Positions 11,760 through 24,319 of a stretch of DNA of 64,000 nucleotides are shown in pieces (position 1 is the first letter of the stretch; each line of letters begins with the position of its first letter). The stretch is from Elgaria multicarinata webbii. Lineage: Eukaryota; Chordata; Lepidosauria; Squamata; Anguidae. The notes under the pieces were generated by a model. It ran no database searches. It worked only from the letters and a program-made list of their open reading frames with translations, and was not told the origin of the DNA. The translations under genes were made by a program, and so were the position numbers. The stretch is from positions 53,982,001 to 54,046,000 of the forward strand of contig NC_086172.1 of NCBI RefSeq assembly GCF_023053635.1, written 5' to 3'.

Positions 11760-12646
11760 GGGGTAGTGCAGAGAATCTAAAAACCCTGACGTAAAACATT
11801 TTTAAAATGTTGTGTAAAATTGATAAATAAATATGTTCTGTAATGTAGCATAATTATGACGATAAAGGTTATTTGGGAAACATGAAAAGGTTTCCTCTAA
11901 CAGACTTGTTACTTCATGACTGAGGCCTGCTGTTGACAACCTGTCAACTGCAAGTAATGCTGATACTACAAAAAAAAATAGGGGAAGAAAGGTTATTAGG
12001 ATCTTAGTGATTCACTGTTAGATCTATCCACCTATATATTAAACAGGAGGATTCAAAAGGTCAAGTTTTGATAGGTCATTTATGCTCTCATTTGGCTCTC
12101 ATTGGCTTTTAGTTATAGACCAATAAGTTTGCTGATTATAGACCAATAAGTTTGCTGATATTGAGATTGTTGGTCAGAAGGTCCTGACTGAAACTGCATA
12201 TTTCAAAATATCAGAGATCTGCTGAAGATCTGACACAAACCAAAAAAGGAAGGAAAAGACAGCAGGCTAACCGAGCTCACTGAGAGCAGAAACTGTGAGA
12301 AGTAGGAAAATTCTGGAGGTGGTTCTGCAAGATGGCTTCTGGCCAGAGTGACAGCAGAAGGTAGTTGTCCTAAATGAAAATTTCAGAGGATGCAACTCTG
12401 ACATCTTCTGGTCCTCAAGTAATTGACCAAAAGGAAAACTTAAGGAGACATTTCCCCCCTGTTGTTTAGAGTGACAGGCTTTAAGTATCTCAATTTTCCT
12501 TCAATGGCTATGGTAATGAGGAAAATTGGCACCAAATCATTATGAGCCAGGAGATGGGTCATTGAACTTGGTTCATAATAAACTCAGGAATTCATTTTTC
12601 AACCCTCTGTCATGTCCCCCCAACCAGATCTGAGAAGGATGCTAAA
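11760..12646. other. Intergenic; one 23-bp tandem duplication
   Basis: No gene or known repeat, other than two perfect 23-bp copies (TTATAGACCAATAAGTTTGC plus TGA) at 12113-12135 and 12136-12158, which point to a recent slippage duplication. Confidence 0.55.
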
Positions 12647-12651
12647 TAACC

Positions 12652-13146
12652 AAGGCCTTTGCTAGACCAGCCTATATCCCGGGCTGATACCCGGGATCAC
12701 CCCTTTGTGTCCAGATGATGCACAGGGGATTCCGAGCTCAGGCAGGGATCAACCCTGCCTGGCCCCAGGATATAGGCCTACCCTTTGGCCCCGTTTTTTC
12801 CTGCAGTCTCGGGCTGAGCCCAAGACTGCAAGCGTGTGGCCCGTTTCCGCTGGTTTACCCGGCTCCGTGCAATTACTCGCGCGGAGCCAGGAGCACTGCG
12901 CCCATCAGGGGCAGGGTGGGGGGAGTGGGGAAATCAAATTAATTTTTTTAAAAAAAAAACCTTACCTTTGCGTACGAGCATTTGTGCACATCGTCCGCTT
13001 TAAAAGTAAAAAAAATGGTGGGCACAACGGCTCTCTACTTGAGTTGCCTCACATTACATGTAAATGAGGGCGGGATCTCGTGTTATTGACAACACAAGAT
13101 CACCCCTCCTCTATCCTGGGATATCCTGTAGGTCTAGCAAAGGCCC
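12652..13146. mobile_element. Non-autonomous DNA transposon, GGCCTTAGCTAG family, copy 2 (inverse orientation)
   Basis: Terminal inverted repeats are GGCCTTTGCTAGACC and GGTCTAGCAAAGGCC. The interior matches the reverse complement of 1668-2145: CCCGGGATCACCCC arm, a paired CTCGGGCTGAGCCC block, GGCTCCGTGCAATTACTCGC core, poly(A), CCTTACCTTTGCG. About 495 bp, no transposase. A flanking duplication is not evident. Confidence 0.8.
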
Positions 13147-16100
13147 AAGACCATTGCAACTCGGCATGAATCCTATAGTTTTGGCTGTTAGAAAGAGAAA
13201 CACAGCCTTCCACAAAGAACACTATTTGGTGATGTGAGATCATAGCTTTAGAAGATGGTCCAATCTTAGACTCAGTTGAAACCACCACCCACCCTGCCCC
13301 TCCCTATGCATGTGGAATACCCCTGGATCATCTTCTGGGTCCAGGGAATAACTATGCCACTGAGCCCAAGTAGAAGCAGGTGTGAGACATTGGACCATCT
13401 GCCCATAATAGTGCATTATAAATACCATTCAAAGGGCTATTAATTTGCCACAAAGGCAAGAATGTTTTCTCTCTCTTTCAAAGTACAAATTATAGGTTTT
13501 ATAGCAGGAGCTCAAGACAATTCATTAGGGCTCTCTATCTGATATTTTTGGTAATGAAGCCTCCAGTTCCAACATAAGCTTTTATCCTACAAAGAAAATT
13601 GACTTTAGCAGAATATTGCAATGTTTCTTTCCAAATTTATTCATATTTTTGAAGTACTTTCCTAATGTCCTGATAAATGTTATTTAAAAATATATAGTTA
13701 TGTTTTAATTATGATGGAAAGAAAATATATTTAACAGTACATACATCTCTTAAATCATCATCAGTGGTAATCCTTTCTATACTCACTTACCATCAGCAGA
13801 ATATTAAGTGCTGGAATTAGTTTTGAATCACTAAATGATGTCTCAGAATACTCTGGGCTAGGATATGTACATGAAATTGAGATAGATGACTCAAAGAAGA
13901 AGTAAAATCTAATGAAGAAGTTGGAAGCACTTTTAGTCATCCAAAATTTCATTTGACCTTCTTTGTTCAGTCTTCTATCTTTAAAGAGAACAAGTAATCA
14001 GTAGACTGACCTCATTTTAGAGACCTTTTATCTTGACACTGATTACAATTTCCAATCTAATTTATAGTGCTGCAAATTAAATTCTTGTCTTCCTGATCAA
14101 TCATAGACCAAATTGACTACTACGTATAATTAAACTATTACTAACCTTTCATTTAGTCTATGAAAAAATGTTCATGCACTGTTTGTGTCTACTGTCCTCA
14201 TATATAGGGAGGGAAAAAACCAAATCCAGATAAGGGGCTCCATCACACCCTCATTTTATTGCACTCTCGTCATGCCCGGTTTGTGTTTTTGCAGCATGGT
14301 ACTCACATGACGTCATCCCTGAACTGCACTAATCCCACCTCTTCCCCTTCATTTTCCATCTTATTCTGGAGCGGGGAAAGTCCGTTTTTTACCCTCCATG
14401 CACAATAAAAGTGCTCCTCCGTCCCCATGTATTGCTGTCCTCCGTGCTATGTCAGCATATTCCCGTGTTTTTTGAGGGGGCATGTGTGGAAGGGTGGTCT
14501 TGCTGATGAAAGAGGAGGATGGAGCAATTCTCCACTAGCATGCCATTTGAATTCCTTTCCTCATTCTGCTTGGGGATGCATGGTGAGGTGGTGGAATGAA
14601 CAAATGGCCAACCGTACTTTCACTGCTCCAACTCCCGCTCTCTCTTTTGACTCTGTCTTATTTTTCTGCCCACTGCATGGGTGCTCAGGTCGAATTGCAT
14701 GACTACTCCCTCATGCCTGTTCACCATAACTTTCTTTTCTACCCACCATTTCCTAACACTCTCATCCATCCACTGCTACCTGCTTCCCCCACCCTGTACG
14801 AGGCCTCACTTTCCACTCTTCCTTGATTTTATTTTCTGTGTGTGTCCCCCTTTGACATGGCTGATAAAACAGCTCCCATTCCTATGACCATGGGGTTTAC
14901 TGATGACACCAGGAGATTTGCTAGAAATTAGAGAGGATTCAAGAGCAACTGAAGTGCAGCCATTGGAACACTGATTCCTTTGAATACATTGCTGGGGCAA
15001 TGGCTGCACACAGCCACAACCGCACTGCGAATCAATGGGCAGACAGGGCCCTTGCTTTTGCAGTAGAAAGATACTGTGCTGAAACAGAGGATAGGTAGAC
15101 CAGGCCGCAGACATTCAAGGGGTAGATTGGGCAGATGCCTCATTTTAACAAGGGAATCAAGCCTGGTTGAAACACAAGAGGCAGACTGGGCAGACACTTC
15201 ATTTTAGCAAGGGAATCAAGCCCAGTTGAAACTCACTGGGAGACTTGGGATGGACATTAACCACAAACTTCTCCAAAAACTATTTGTAATATTTAATTTT
15301 CACTTATATTGTTTAATATTAACTTAGAGCTGACCGAACTGTATTGTTTTTCCATAATTGGGCAATTTCAGGCGCATTTGTGCAGAAATAAAAGAAAAAG
15401 AAATGTTCCCACCCATCAGAAGTGGGTTTGCTTCACAAGTAGCTCATATAATGAAAGATGCTGTGAATTAACCATCATGCACACCTCGCAGTGGCTGCTG
15501 TAGTCTGATGCAAAGCCGATGTACAGAGGTCTGTAGAACTGCTCAACCAGGAAATGGGAAGGGAGAAAGCCAAGGTGAAAGGAAGAAAGGCAAAAATGGC
15601 GCATAGACAAAGAAAGGCTAAACACTAAATTGTTAGTGCAGGAAGCACACACACCCATCACAATGACCATCAAACCCAATAGCCAACCAGCTTAAGGGGG
15701 AGGAGAAGGGGCAGGATAGGACGAGTGCAATAGCACGAGAATGACCAAGTGGAAAGATATTTCTCTGGGACAGTCGTGAATCCACGAAGTGTGAGCCAAC
15801 CTGGGTGAAAAGACCATCAAGGCGACATAGCAGAGAAAGTGAAGGTGTCCAGCGCTCGACTCACTAATGAAACGGTGGGGGAAATCGTGGACACAAACTA
15901 GGGAAAAAGCTGTGGTGTGATGGAGCTCAAGGAAATCAATACCAATCTTCTGCATCAGTAACTGCTGCAAGATCAGGAACTGTGGCATAAATCAGATCAT
16001 GCATTTGCATATGCAGATGTTGTCCATTGATAGTGCATTACTTTCAACTGAATGGAAATTCAGATGTGCATTTCATCCACATTTTGGTGCAATGAGAGAT

Positions 16101-16307
16101 GGAGTGGGGCAGATGTGTTTAGGGGAGGAAAAGAATGTGAACTTTTCCCCTTTATTCTTCAACTTTGCCTTTCCCATTACTTCACTGTCTGCTATTCATT
16201 GACCTTGCTTTTCCCTTCTCTTCCCTCCCACTTTTATCTCCCCTGACTATCAATATTTGCACTGTTGAGAACTTGTGGTTGTCCTTTTGTTGTTGTTGCT
16301 ATGTTAC
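13147..16307. other. Intergenic; one 59-bp tandem duplication
   Basis: No supported gene. Two diverged 59-bp copies lie at 15121-15179 and 15180-15238 (each with TCATTTTA-CAAGGGAATCAA). The several short open frames at 14427-15988 show no motifs. Confidence 0.5.
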
Positions 16308-16420
16308 AGCCTTCCCCAATGTGGTGTCCTTCAGATGTATTGGACAGCTATGCTGGCTGAGGGATGCTGGAAGTTGTAGTCCAAGAAATCTGGAGGGCAC
16401 CAGGTTGGGGAAGGCTGCTG
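16308..16420. mobile_element. Palindromic MITE, CTCCAGATGTTTTGGACTAC family
   Basis: The left arm reads CAGCCTTCCCCAATGTGGTG then CCTTCAGATGTATTGGACAG; the right is nearly the inverse, GTTGTAGTCCAAGAAATCTGG then GGTTGGGGAAGGCTG. The centre has GGCTGAGGGATGCTGG. Copies of this family also lie at 19895, 51466/52763 (split), 54838 and 57668. A non-autonomous DNA element, hAT-like by form; not proven. Confidence 0.75.
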
Positions 16421-16440
16421 CAAAGCACTGTATCTATATC

Positions 16441-16464
16441 ATTTATATCTATATAGATATAAAT
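16441..16464. repeat. Perfect 24-bp AT palindrome
   Basis: ATTTATATCTAT followed at once by its inverse. It directly follows the MITE at 16308-16420. Cruciform-prone; no function inferred. Confidence 0.9.
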
Positions 16465-16769
16465 ATGTTGTATAGATAAATAAAATAATACTGCCTATTG
16501 CCTTAACATGTCCACCCTTCAAGAACTTAAGAGATCTTCTACAACTGTGTTCTTATATAATGGTACTTAGGTCCAGAGTTAAGTCCATTTCACACCAGTA
16601 GTGGCATGACTTCTGCTTCCACATAGTGATGTGAATTGGTCCTGATGCAGTTCTCTGGACTGCAACCATTGTCTCTGTGGCTTTATTTTTCATTACCCTT
16701 ACAAACTTTGGGAGAAACAAAATGGAGTAAGACTATCTTGGTGCTAAAGGTCTGCTCCCTGGAACAGAA

Positions 16770-16850
16770 AGTTGAATTCAATGTTACTTCTGCTTAGAGT
16801 AGACCTATTGAAATGAATGGGACTTAAAATAGATTAACATTGGATATAAG
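16770..16850. mobile_element. Small palindromic MITE remnant, CATTGAATTCAATGGG family
   Basis: Contains ACTTCTGCTTAGAGTAGACC, ATTGAAATGAATGGGACTTA. This is one arm of the short element whose fuller copies lie at 21549, 53311 and 59333. Diverged. Confidence 0.5.
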
Positions 16851-19189
16851 CAATTAAAAATAACTAACTTCTTTTATTGTGATACTGTAAACTGAGCTAT
16901 TCTTCCCTTCATCATCCAAGGCATTTGCTTATTTTTGAAATGGAAGAAACACCAATCTCTTCAATTTATGTGAAGAATTCATATTAAGCCTCAAACGTAT
17001 ATACTTTTTAAAGAAAACACCCTGAAATCATGTAAATAATTTTATATCACATTTGGAAAAAACAGAAGTGTACAGACAAAACAATACAAATTAAAGATAA
17101 ACTATGTAAATATCAGTTTCATCTCAGGCTTCAATTAACCTTTTTTGGAGCGGTATTTTGATGAAAGTACTCATCATTTGTACATTCTGCACAATTTTGC
17201 CCTTAATAATTGCTTTCTCCTGCATATACACAAACAGTATTTGTATGAAATCAAGCTTCCATTAACCTTTTCCTGAGTGACGTTTTGAGTAGGTTGCACT
17301 TGGGTTTCTTTGCATTCTGCTTCCTAATTATTTCCCCTTTTGTAAACCCAGGAACAATTTTCAGTCATACTGCTGTGCACGATTGAAGTCTTTTGAGATA
17401 GTGAAAAATTAGCTTGACCTTTGTTACCTCAATTAATCAATATTGTTAACTCTCCAGCTTTATCTTGTAACCTCAGTGGTTCTGCAAAGCATAAAAAATA
17501 GACTGATTTCTGCTGAATATTTACTGTGTAAGTAGATCACTGATCCATATTTCTGTTTTGATAAGGATGCTAGAAGATTATTATTTTTAAAGGAGATGTT
17601 GTTTTCTTTCTCCACATTTTGAATTATTCATAATGATACAAAGCCAGCCATTTCTATGTTCTTTGTGATTATTATAGGATATGAGATCAAGAGTTGTCCA
17701 TTAGAATAAAGTAATGTGTGCATCCAGGACAGGCATTATATGTGGGTGAACTGGGCTCTCATCCTGGATGCAGAGCTGAAAGGGGTGTTGACCTGAGCTC
17801 AGTGACTCCATGTTTGTTGAGTGCACTGTCTGCAATAAGTGTCTGTAACATGCCTGTTAATGTAAATGAACATGTCTCAACTGTTAAATGTTATCCAGGT
17901 AAGTTAGGTTTAACAGAATGTTAGTGTGTGAGGGAAAGGTGGGTAGAGCTTGTGAGTAAGAGAATTCTGAGGGTTAAAAATGGGCGAACGAAACCAACAG
18001 TTAAAAGATCAGATAGGGATTACAGACTGAATGAGTGCACATCTAGTGAGCGGGATTTGGGGATAAGGATTTAGAAGAGGTAGGTAGGTTAGGACCAAGA
18101 ATAGGTTGATAAAATAATAATATATATCTAACTCTTTATTCGTAATCTATTGCTATTTGTTTTATTATAAATATATAATTCTACATCTCAGTTTGTTTTA
18201 TTGTGCTACCAAGCAGAAAAGTCTATTTTCCTGTTGCTACTCCTGTATTGATTAAGGAAAACCAGATAATCATAGGGGGTGCTTCAGTGACACAGAGTAA
18301 GAGGGCTGAAGCTTTGTGAGTCAGTGAGGACAACTGACCAAAGTGGTGGCAGATGCCCTGAGGTGGTCCCCCCCCCCGAGTTTTAACAGGTGTAAACTGG
18401 AAAGAGTATAACCCGGAAGCAGGTACATCACAGTGTCTCTCTCTCTCACACACACACACACAGAGAGTTCTTCAGCTTGTTTGGGTACTAAATACAAAAT
18501 TTCATCAGTTAGCATTTCTAAATAAATAGTTCATTTATTCTAGATAAAATTCAGCAGAACACAGCTTTCCTTTGAGGCGACATCCAATCAGGTGGGATGA
18601 CAAACTTACCCCATGTGCAAATATCTTTGCAGAATTTACAAAAAGAGTAGACCTACAACATAGTCCTCTCATGACATTGTTGCATTTTGCATAATGTGCC
18701 AAAATTTCAGCCACTTAGCATTTCTTGCTGGAAACAAAAATATGACTGTGGCATAAAATATCCTAATAATCTATTGATTTTGCCATTGGGGTGACTTTAT
18801 GCCCCAAATACAAGCAACTTGTGGGAGTGTAAAAATGTTCCATGGGTTTTCCTAAAGGAAACTGGTCTAGGGAAGCAGGCTTAAGTACTCTGGGTGTCAC
18901 AAGCAATAGGATTTCATTGGGGGGAAATTTACCTCACCAGAGACAGATTTATTATGTGGGTAGAAAAACACCCACACACAGCCAAAAACTGTTAGTTTTT
19001 AGTGATACATTTCTAATATTTTGAGGTTAAAACACTCTTCTTATGGTGCTACTTTCAAGATTGTGGGGTATTTTACCACCCCAGGATATGTTGGGAAATG
19101 GTTGGGGTAGTTCAATGACCCCCCCCAACACATTTATGTATATTTTTTAGGGTTGTTGGATGAATGCTAAAGACTATAAAAAAAATTTG
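16851..19189. other. Intergenic; diverged duplication and short microsatellite
   Basis: No gene seen. Segments beginning at about 17126 and 17253 share a GCTTC-ATTAACCTTTT start and a TGCATTCTG-like middle, suggesting an old tandem duplication of about 127 bp. A (CT)n(CA)n tract is at about 18438-18462. Confidence 0.45.
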
Positions 19190-19257
19190 AAAAGAAAGCT
19201 GCAAGCCAAAGGCACTCTTTGCCTAGGGTGCTGTTGATGCTAAGACTGGCCCTGTGT
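19190..19257. mobile_element. hAT-like MITE fragment, GGGCTGGCCC family (right end)
   Basis: The stretch ending GCTAAGACTGGCCCTG resembles the right end of the element at 45840-46131. No left end was found. Confidence 0.4.
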
Positions 19258-19894
19258 GGATCCATGAGTGAGACTTCAGGTGTTGATCAAGGTGAGAATA
19301 TCCTAAATAAAGAGAACACAAGTGTGAGTCTCATGATTGCATGCACCCACTATGAAAAGTGGTCAGTGTTTAAACCTGCCCCACTAGATCATTCAAATAA
19401 AAAGCCACATGTCTTACGGTTGTTGTTGTTTTTAAAACTTCTTTTTGTTTTGTCTCACACTTACTTGCCATATCAATTATAGACATACATGTTAATAAAC
19501 AGGGTAAAAACAATAGACAGTAGTTCTCACTATGATACTTATTTTTCCTTGCAGTTATATAGTCATGAACGCAACTTTGTGGAGAAACGCATGGAGGTAC
19601 AACCACACAGCCGCCCCTAATTTGTGGCAGCTCAAAAAGATTCAGCCATAATAATCTAAATGACTGCAGCTGTCCCTGGCTTGGTTCAGTCAAAATGGAA
19701 AACGGCAAAGAACTATCAATGAGCCACGGCGGCAAGCCACAACCTCACACACAGCCCCACCCCCTTTCTTGGTTGTGAAGAGATTTTCAGAAGGTGGTTC
19801 AACCTAAGGGTCAAATTGGCTCCAGGCAAACACATCGGTGGCCACATCCCAATGAGAGTGGCTTGCATTAAAAGATAATAAAATGGTAAACACA

Positions 19895-19995
19895 GGTTAT
19901 GAGGGGAGGCTCCAGATGTCATTAGCCTTAGCCAGCATAGCCAATGATAAGGGATCATGGCAGAGGTAGGTCAAAACATCTGGAGAGCTGGGCCC
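19895..19995. mobile_element. Palindromic MITE, CTCCAGATGT family
   Basis: GGAGGCTCCAGATGTCATTA, CCAGCATAGCCAATGATAAG and CAAAACATCTGGAGAGC are the arms and centre of the family described at 16308. Diverged copy. Confidence 0.6.
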
Positions 19996-21548
19996 GATTT
20001 GCACCAAGCAGGATATGACACTTTCAAAACATTTTGAAAACTGTATATAGAGTGTGTCCTGGACCCCAACAGTTGTCACTACTGTTATAAACCGTTTTAA
20101 AGCAGTAGTGTAGATCCTGCCCTGGAAGATGCACATCCCTGTCCCAGAGAAAAGCCCTGTAGTGGCAGTTGAGGGAGGGAAGGATGGAGGGGCAGAGTCA
20201 GCTACATGATGGACAGCTCCCTAAGCTTTACTCAGTTTTCGTGTCCATTTATGTTGTCTTCAAGCTAGGCAAGTTGTCATTTCCTAGTGTTATTTTAAAA
20301 AGTGGGGATAATTTTAAAACTTTATTCTTCACATCACTTTTGGAAGAATCTACATACTACTTCAACCCAGAGAGAGCAAGTATCCGTTCTCACCCCAATG
20401 TAGCCCATGTTATCCCTTCATATTACTTTTCCATAAATAAAATATTGCTAGACTTTTGCCTCAGCAAAAGCAAATCAGCTGAGTTTCATTAATTTGACAT
20501 TTAAAATGCTGGCTGTGAGTCACTTTAGTATCGCTGAACACACTCATCAAGAGCTTTGCAATCCACACAGTGTCAGGTTTCTCTTACCCCATTTAAAGCA
20601 GCTATTCCATCACTTAGCTCATTTTTTAATTGGTTTTAATGCTGAAATAACAGAGGAGTAGACGGGTGTGGGAAATTATCTCCTGGTTCTGCATCATGTC
20701 ATCATTCTGCTTTGCTTGAATCATGTGGACACAGCTTAATGGGCTGTTTAAAATCAGGTCGTGACAGATCTGTATTTTCACATAGCATAAAATTAGCCCA
20801 ACAAGGCAAGCCTTCAGTCCAGCTATGAATATGATCTCTGTTCGTAGGTGAGGTCCCCATGATAAATCAGGGAGGGCAGGGAAGCCTCATAAAGTGAATG
20901 TGGCTTCCTTTATCTGATTCCTATTGGGAATATTGCAACTTCATCTGCAAGTTATTGGAAATGGGTAAGTGAATACAGTAAGTGAATTCATGAGAATTTG
21001 ATAACAGCTGGCCTTAGGATCACTATAGCTTGCAATGCAGTTTCCTGTAATCACTTCCTTTTCCTCCTCAATGAAATCCTATGCATGTCCCTCCTCCTGA
21101 TTTCCATCATTGCTGGGAGCACATGTGTTTGCTCCCTTGCTCCTGCCAGTATAAAAGAACACAAAATGGACTGAACAAACTCTTTGGAAACTTTGCATTG
21201 TACCTGCACTGTATATGCAAGAATATTTGTGAGTAAAATGTTTTCTTTCTTTCACTGGAGAATAGTGTGGTCTGCTAAGATAGCCTGTGTCCAGGTGGGA
21301 CTGGTAAATGCTCATTCTGTTTTTGCCTTTTGTTTTTTTCCTCTGCTAATTGCCTTTTAAACAGGATGCATCATTACTAAATAATCCCGTCAATTCCCAG
21401 TCTAAATGGGAATGCATAGAGCCTCCACATCTTACCCTTCACCGTAGAGAGAGCAGGATTGTGGTGTCCTTATGTGAGAGTGAGGTGTATTGTAGCAGTT
21501 ATGGTGTGCATGTGTATGAGGTTGGTTGTTTTCTTAATTTGGTAACTG
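19996..21548. other. Intergenic; possible conserved non-coding segment
   Basis: No gene or repeat recognised. The portion at about 20480-20820 is repeat-free and rich in homeodomain-like TAATTG/TTAAT motifs, which is only suggestive of an enhancer. Confidence 0.4.
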
Positions 21549-21640
21549 TAAAATCCTATCCATGTCTACTTGGACGTAAGCCCCTTGAGTTCAATGAGAA
21601 TTACTTCCAGGTAAGTGTGTACAGGATTGCATCCTACATC
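21549..21640. mobile_element. Small palindromic MITE, CATTGAATTCAATGGG family (full copy)
   Basis: AAATCCTATCCATGTCTACT runs through a TTGAGTTCAATGAG centre to TTACTTCCAGGTAAGTGTG and ACAGGATTGCA. The two halves are inverse to each other over about 90 bp. It contains a perfect splice-donor-like AGGTAAGT. Other copies are at 53311 and 59333, with fragments at 16770, 47820 and 50740. Confidence 0.72.
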
Positions 21641-22612
21641 GTTTTACTAGCTGTCATTGCTCTCCCATCTAACTCAGTAAATGTTTTTGATTATGTAATG
21701 CCTACATGACTCGGGTAACTTTTCCTTGTTTCTATGACTATCAAGATTTATTGTCCCCTGAGCTAAATAACTGAGGTAATTGACTGAACATTTGTCTTGG
21801 CCATTATTAACCTTGTAGGACAATGAACATTTATGTCACTATCAATATCTCCTTAATATAGTACTGTAACCATAGAAATGATGTGCTACAAATGGTACTG
21901 CTCAATAGCCTGGAGTACACAGGAAATTTTGGAATGTTGTGAAGGAAGGGAGATAATATAATAAATCAGAATAGCCAAAAAGCCAGTTACCACCAGCTGA
22001 TGTTATTTCCAGATCCTGTTATTCTGTCAGACTTACACACAAGCATTCAATTCATATGATGATTCCTGTTCTGGAAAAAATGTTCATGCTAGAGAGACTG
22101 TAGTCATTTGCAGTGACCAAAGCTGTTGCTTAAACTATCTATTCTTATATTGGACAAAATTCATGACAGAATGAACTGTGTAAGATGGGGTGGATAACTG
22201 TGGGATGTCTGGGGGGACGGGACATTTTTCCCCAAAACAAACACACACCTGTGGGCCACACACCATGGGGCACTGCGCATTCCATGGGACACCCTGAAAA
22301 GAACATTTTAAGAATCGGTGGTTTGACACCAAAATTCAGTGGCAAACCACTACAAAACACTAAATTATACCCTTTTAGCACTCCATAGCAGCTACGCAGC
22401 ATGAGATTGGTCAAATTTAGCTTGCATTTATCTAGCACTCTGTACTGCTAAAGCTGGGAGTATGCTGGAAGGTTATGCTACTATGACCAGTTTGCCTGCT
22501 GGGAAGCAAGTGTTTGTGATTGGCCACACCTACCATGGCAGCCATTTTGTGAATGGTCAATCTCCCCTCATAGCAGCTCTTTTGAGAGGGCACTGTCAAC
22601 AAGCTCTCAAAA
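21641..22612. other. Intergenic, no feature supported
   Basis: No gene or recognised repeat family. The overlapping frames at 22135-22438 are unsupported. Confidence 0.45.
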
Positions 22613-22615
22613 TTC

Positions 22616-22646
<31 letters not shown>

Positions 22647-22715
22647 TAACAATAATAATAAGAAGAATTTTTACCTGCCTCTCCCTTTGGATCAACGTGG
22701 GGAACAACATCAAAT
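22613..22715 (-). repeat. (AAT)n tract and L2 3' tail, minus strand
   Basis: (AAT)n/(AAC)n at about 22615-22664, then TTTACCTGCCTCTCCCTTTGG ATCAACGTGGGGAAC, the inverse of the L2 tail that ends the copy at 33757. Only the tail is present. Confidence 0.75.
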
Positions 22716-23465
22716 ATAGTAGAACTTTAGTAGAACTTATTCCCAGGTAAGAAAACTCAATGTTCAGCCTTATTTATTTGTTACACTTTGGTGGCAGTGC
22801 TACTCTTCCTTTCATGAGTTCAAAGAGATTTTCTTGGGGCTCTCACAGACAATCTCTGTCCAGTTTCTGAATCTAGGAGAGGATCTACGCTAGTATATGA
22901 AACGTTGTTTGTACAGTCATTGAATGTTTTGTTTTTGAACTATTTAAAATGTAGCGGTTTTTAAAACGTTTACTTAGTTTTCTCCTTCTGTGGGAATGCA
23001 TTCTTTTTGGCCACTCTAAGAAAATAAATCCATTTGTTCTATTTCCCCGTCTGCCCATTTCCCCTCCCACTTCCTCTTCTCTCAGCTTCAATTGCCCCTC
23101 CACCTACAAACAATCCACCAAGAAGCCTCCCAAAAGTGAAACTGGAAGTGGCTACAAAAGAGGCTTGAAAGAAAAAAACAGCTCCAACTTTGGGCGTGGA
23201 AATCACATAAACATGCCCCCCAGGAATGCGATTGGCTAAAGAAATACAGGAAACCCATTTAATACAATGAAATCAGCCACATCATACCAAATAGAACAAC
23301 TTATTTCAGAGAAGTTCAAAATAAAAACCAGAGAACAGACAACAATAAAACGTCACAAACTATACGTCATGTGGCGTAATACTACGAAACGCACACTTAA
23401 AAATGGTAAGACATGTTCTAACTTGACTAGTGTAGATCTCCTCTAGGCCTGTTTTCCTCATAGAC
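22716..23465. other. Intergenic, no feature seen
   Basis: No gene or recognised repeat. Confidence 0.45.
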
Positions 23466-23660
23466 GATTGGTACCCAAAACGTACTGAATAGCCACTTTG
23501 TTGGCAGCCTTCCCCAGCTCCCAGTGCAAGTAGCCTGCATAGTTCCAGACAAAGGCCTTTCCCAATACTGGCCACATGATCATTTTTACAGGAGATGCCA
23601 GGGATTGAACCTGGGACCTTCTGCATGCAATGCGCATGCTCTATTGCACAGAACAGCCAG
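23466..23660 (-). mobile_element. tRNA-Ala-derived SINE, minus strand
   Basis: The minus-strand 5' end is tRNA-like. The inverse B box and T-arm read as GAGATGCCAGGGATTGAACC on the plus strand, followed by TGGGACCTTCTGCATGCAAT (anticodon-arm region of tRNA-Ala) and a decayed A box. The SINE body follows leftwards, with CCCAATACTGGCCACATG and CTTCCCCAGCTCCCAGTG. Similar copies are at 43105 and 49438. Confidence 0.75.
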
Positions 23661-23764
23661 CCCTCGCTATGCCCCTGCACACTGAATGGGACCAACTTTC
23701 ACCTGGAACAGACACTATAGAGAAAGATTTAGGGTGCTTCCCACTAGATGGAACCCTCTGATCT

Positions 23765-23895
23765 AGATATGGAAGAAGCCGCCTACATATAAATTTGCAT
23801 ATGCAAATATTTTTCAAATTGGGGGCCTCTTTTGCCCTCTCTTTTGGTAATACAGTTTCTCTGTTTTTGCAATGTGTTAGCGGTCACCCTATTTG
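23765..23895. mobile_element. TA-MITE right-end fragment with octamer palindrome
   Basis: Contains AAATTTGCATATGCAAATAT, CCTCTTTTG-CCTC, GGTAATACAGTTTCT and the end GCGGTCACCCTA, in the same order as the right half of the element at 27481-27818. Confidence 0.65.
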
Positions 23896-24309
23896 AATCC
23901 AGACTTTGTCTGCAACTATAGGACCTTCGTGGCCCTCAGCAATCCCCTGTGCACCCTTAGCATATTTAACTCCAACAGCTAGTAAAGGGGCCAAGGACTT
24001 GCTTAGGGCTATCCTTAGCTAATTAGCCCTGTACCACGATGTTCATCTGCCTCCCAGCCCTATTCATATCCAGTGTTTGACGCTTGCTAGTTATCAAACA
24101 CTAAACATGTTTGATCATTATAGGCCTTACTTATTATTTAGTTACAAGATTTAAATGCCGCTCTACATCTAACAAAATTCTGGTGACGTGATGAACAATA
24201 AAAGAAAACAGAAGAAAAATATAGAATTAAAATATTTAAAATTGGATTATGTCAATAAAACCATTTCTCTGGCAGTTGTAGCCCAATCCTGTTTCCTTTC
24301 TGGGGTGCT
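23896..24309. other. Intergenic, no feature seen
   Basis: No gene or recognised repeat. Confidence 0.45.
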
Positions 24310-24319
24310 ATTTCTAAGA

